A stretch of DNA of 64,000 nucleotides. Origin: Cylicocyclus nassatus (taxonomy: Eukaryota; Nematoda; Chromadorea; Rhabditida; Strongylidae). The stretch covers positions 82,044,636 through 82,108,635 of the forward strand of contig CATQJL010000112.1 in assembly GCA_958299035.1 (NCBI GenBank), in the 5' to 3' direction. Below are positions 63,023-64,000 of the stretch, one piece after another (the first letter of the stretch is position 1; every line of letters begins with the position of its first letter). Both the position numbers and the translations under genes were made by a program. The notes beneath the pieces are model-generated. The model was not told the DNA's origin. It ran no database searches and worked only from the letters and a program-made list of their open reading frames with translations.

Positions 63023-64000
63023 TAAACAAGCAAATAATGCAACATTTATGACGAGTTCAATGAACTAAACAAATGGTATGTTTTTGTGAAAAGATCATAG
63101 AAACTAATAAATAGCGATAAAGTCATCCCATTATTTAGCAGTCTACTAACCAAAACTGCCTAATCATTCGGCGAAGAGCATGTTGAGATAATCATTTACT
63201 CTCTCCAAGCATCTGGAGCGATTTTCTTGTTTGCTGGATTACTTAGGTACAGATAAAGAGTAGCTGAATTGCAAGAAAAGGAAAATTAGTGAATGGTGGG
63301 GATAGGATGTTTTGAGAAACTCAAACTGTTTGAGCATTGCTTTCAGCAGCATTTAGTGAACATTTTCTTTTCAGGTATGCGAGTTTTCAACCTTAGAACT
63401 TGGAGAATTTTTGAGGGTTGCTGAAGACCGCTGATCTAACAGTCGAGCATGGCGAAATTTATACTGCTATTGTCAAGAAGAAATCTAAACTCTTTTACAG
63501 ATTATGAGATCATCCTTGTATCTGAACATCTGTTGTGTACTTGTGCATACTTGCTTTGAGATGTCTTTTATTCCGCCTTGCATATACGAAGCTCATGAAG
63601 TACTTATAGCAGCTTGCTATTTCTTCTAAGATCCCATTTTAGAAAATTTTAAATTTCTAATCGTTGCAATGCAGCACATTGTTTCATTTATAAAATTCTG
63701 TTTTTCATTATGTAGACCGACTCAAAATGCTTTATCTTACTTTCTTTTTCTCAGTAGCTTAGCTCAATAGTAGTCATTACTAGAAAACAATGCATTACCC
63801 CAGAATTGCTGAACTTATCTATACCGCTGTTGTCAAGGAGTTTTTTTATTGAAAAAAGCTTAGATTTGACTGAAGAGTGGATTTGGATTTCTGTAGAAAA
63901 AGAACAAACCACAATTGCTCCAACCATTAGGAAAATACTGTGTTAAATGAAAAAAGCAGTTGCAGAATAGCCGCAGTAAGACAGTTCTGGACCGAAATTT
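63023..64000. other. No gene recognised
   Basis: AT-rich sequence with only very short frames. GAACTTATC...ATACCGCTGTTGTCAAG-type words recur at about 63457-63481 and 63808-63838, a weak direct repeat. Confidence 0.4.

Overview
This 64-kb window looks like a transposon-rich piece of a nematode chromosome, most likely a chromadorean. The real genes have many short introns (about 45-70 nt) ending in TTTTAG or TTTCAG. Two genes sit head to tail about 350 bp apart, with a poly(A) signal followed by a trans-splice-like acceptor, as in nematode operons. A BovB/RTE-like LINE is also present. The species cannot be named from the sequence.

Only the minus strand between 30.1 and 55.2 kb holds genes I can name. 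A 27-exon gene for tubulin-folding cofactor D (TBCD) runs from 55151 down to 47744. Just downstream on the same strand, a gene starts at 47397 with a LOTUS (OST-HTH) domain and continues through a low-complexity FG/SR-rich linker to a stop at 43427. Further exons at 38.7-30.1 kb encode a second LOTUS-like segment, another disordered linker and a C-terminal extended Tudor domain. I think the two blocks belong to one germ-granule-type LOTUS/Tudor gene spanning 17 kb, in the manner of C. elegans LOTR-1 or animal TDRD5/7, but the join between them is not proven. TBCD acts in alpha/beta-tubulin assembly; LOTUS/Tudor proteins act in germ granules and small-RNA pathways. If the pair is an operon, they are co-transcribed.

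The rest is mostly mobile DNA. There is a decayed LINE with target-site duplications and a tRNA-like 5' end (11.88-15.12 kb). Two Helitron-type non-autonomous elements lie in or beside a mariner-type foldback (44.5-46.4 kb). A Merlin/ISXO2-type transposase fossil lies in an intron (35.0-35.2 kb). A 2.3-kb TIR element carries a reverse-transcriptase fragment (60.7-63.0 kb). At least twenty foldback or MITE copies have recognisable terminal repeats and, often, target-site duplications (TA, TTA, TTAA or 3 bp).

Layout: 1-11.8 kb, AT-rich with G-tract repeats and no recognisable gene; 11.9-15.1 kb, LINE; 17-23.4 kb, an AT-rich stretch with a few exon-like plus-strand frames of unknown function; 24.8-29.3 kb, GC-richer MITE cluster; 30.1-47.4 kb, LOTUS/Tudor exons among many transposon insertions; 47.7-55.2 kb, TBCD; 55.8-63.0 kb, GGCGCGCC array, mariner-type foldback, MITEs and the RT-bearing element; 63.0-64 kb, nothing recognised.
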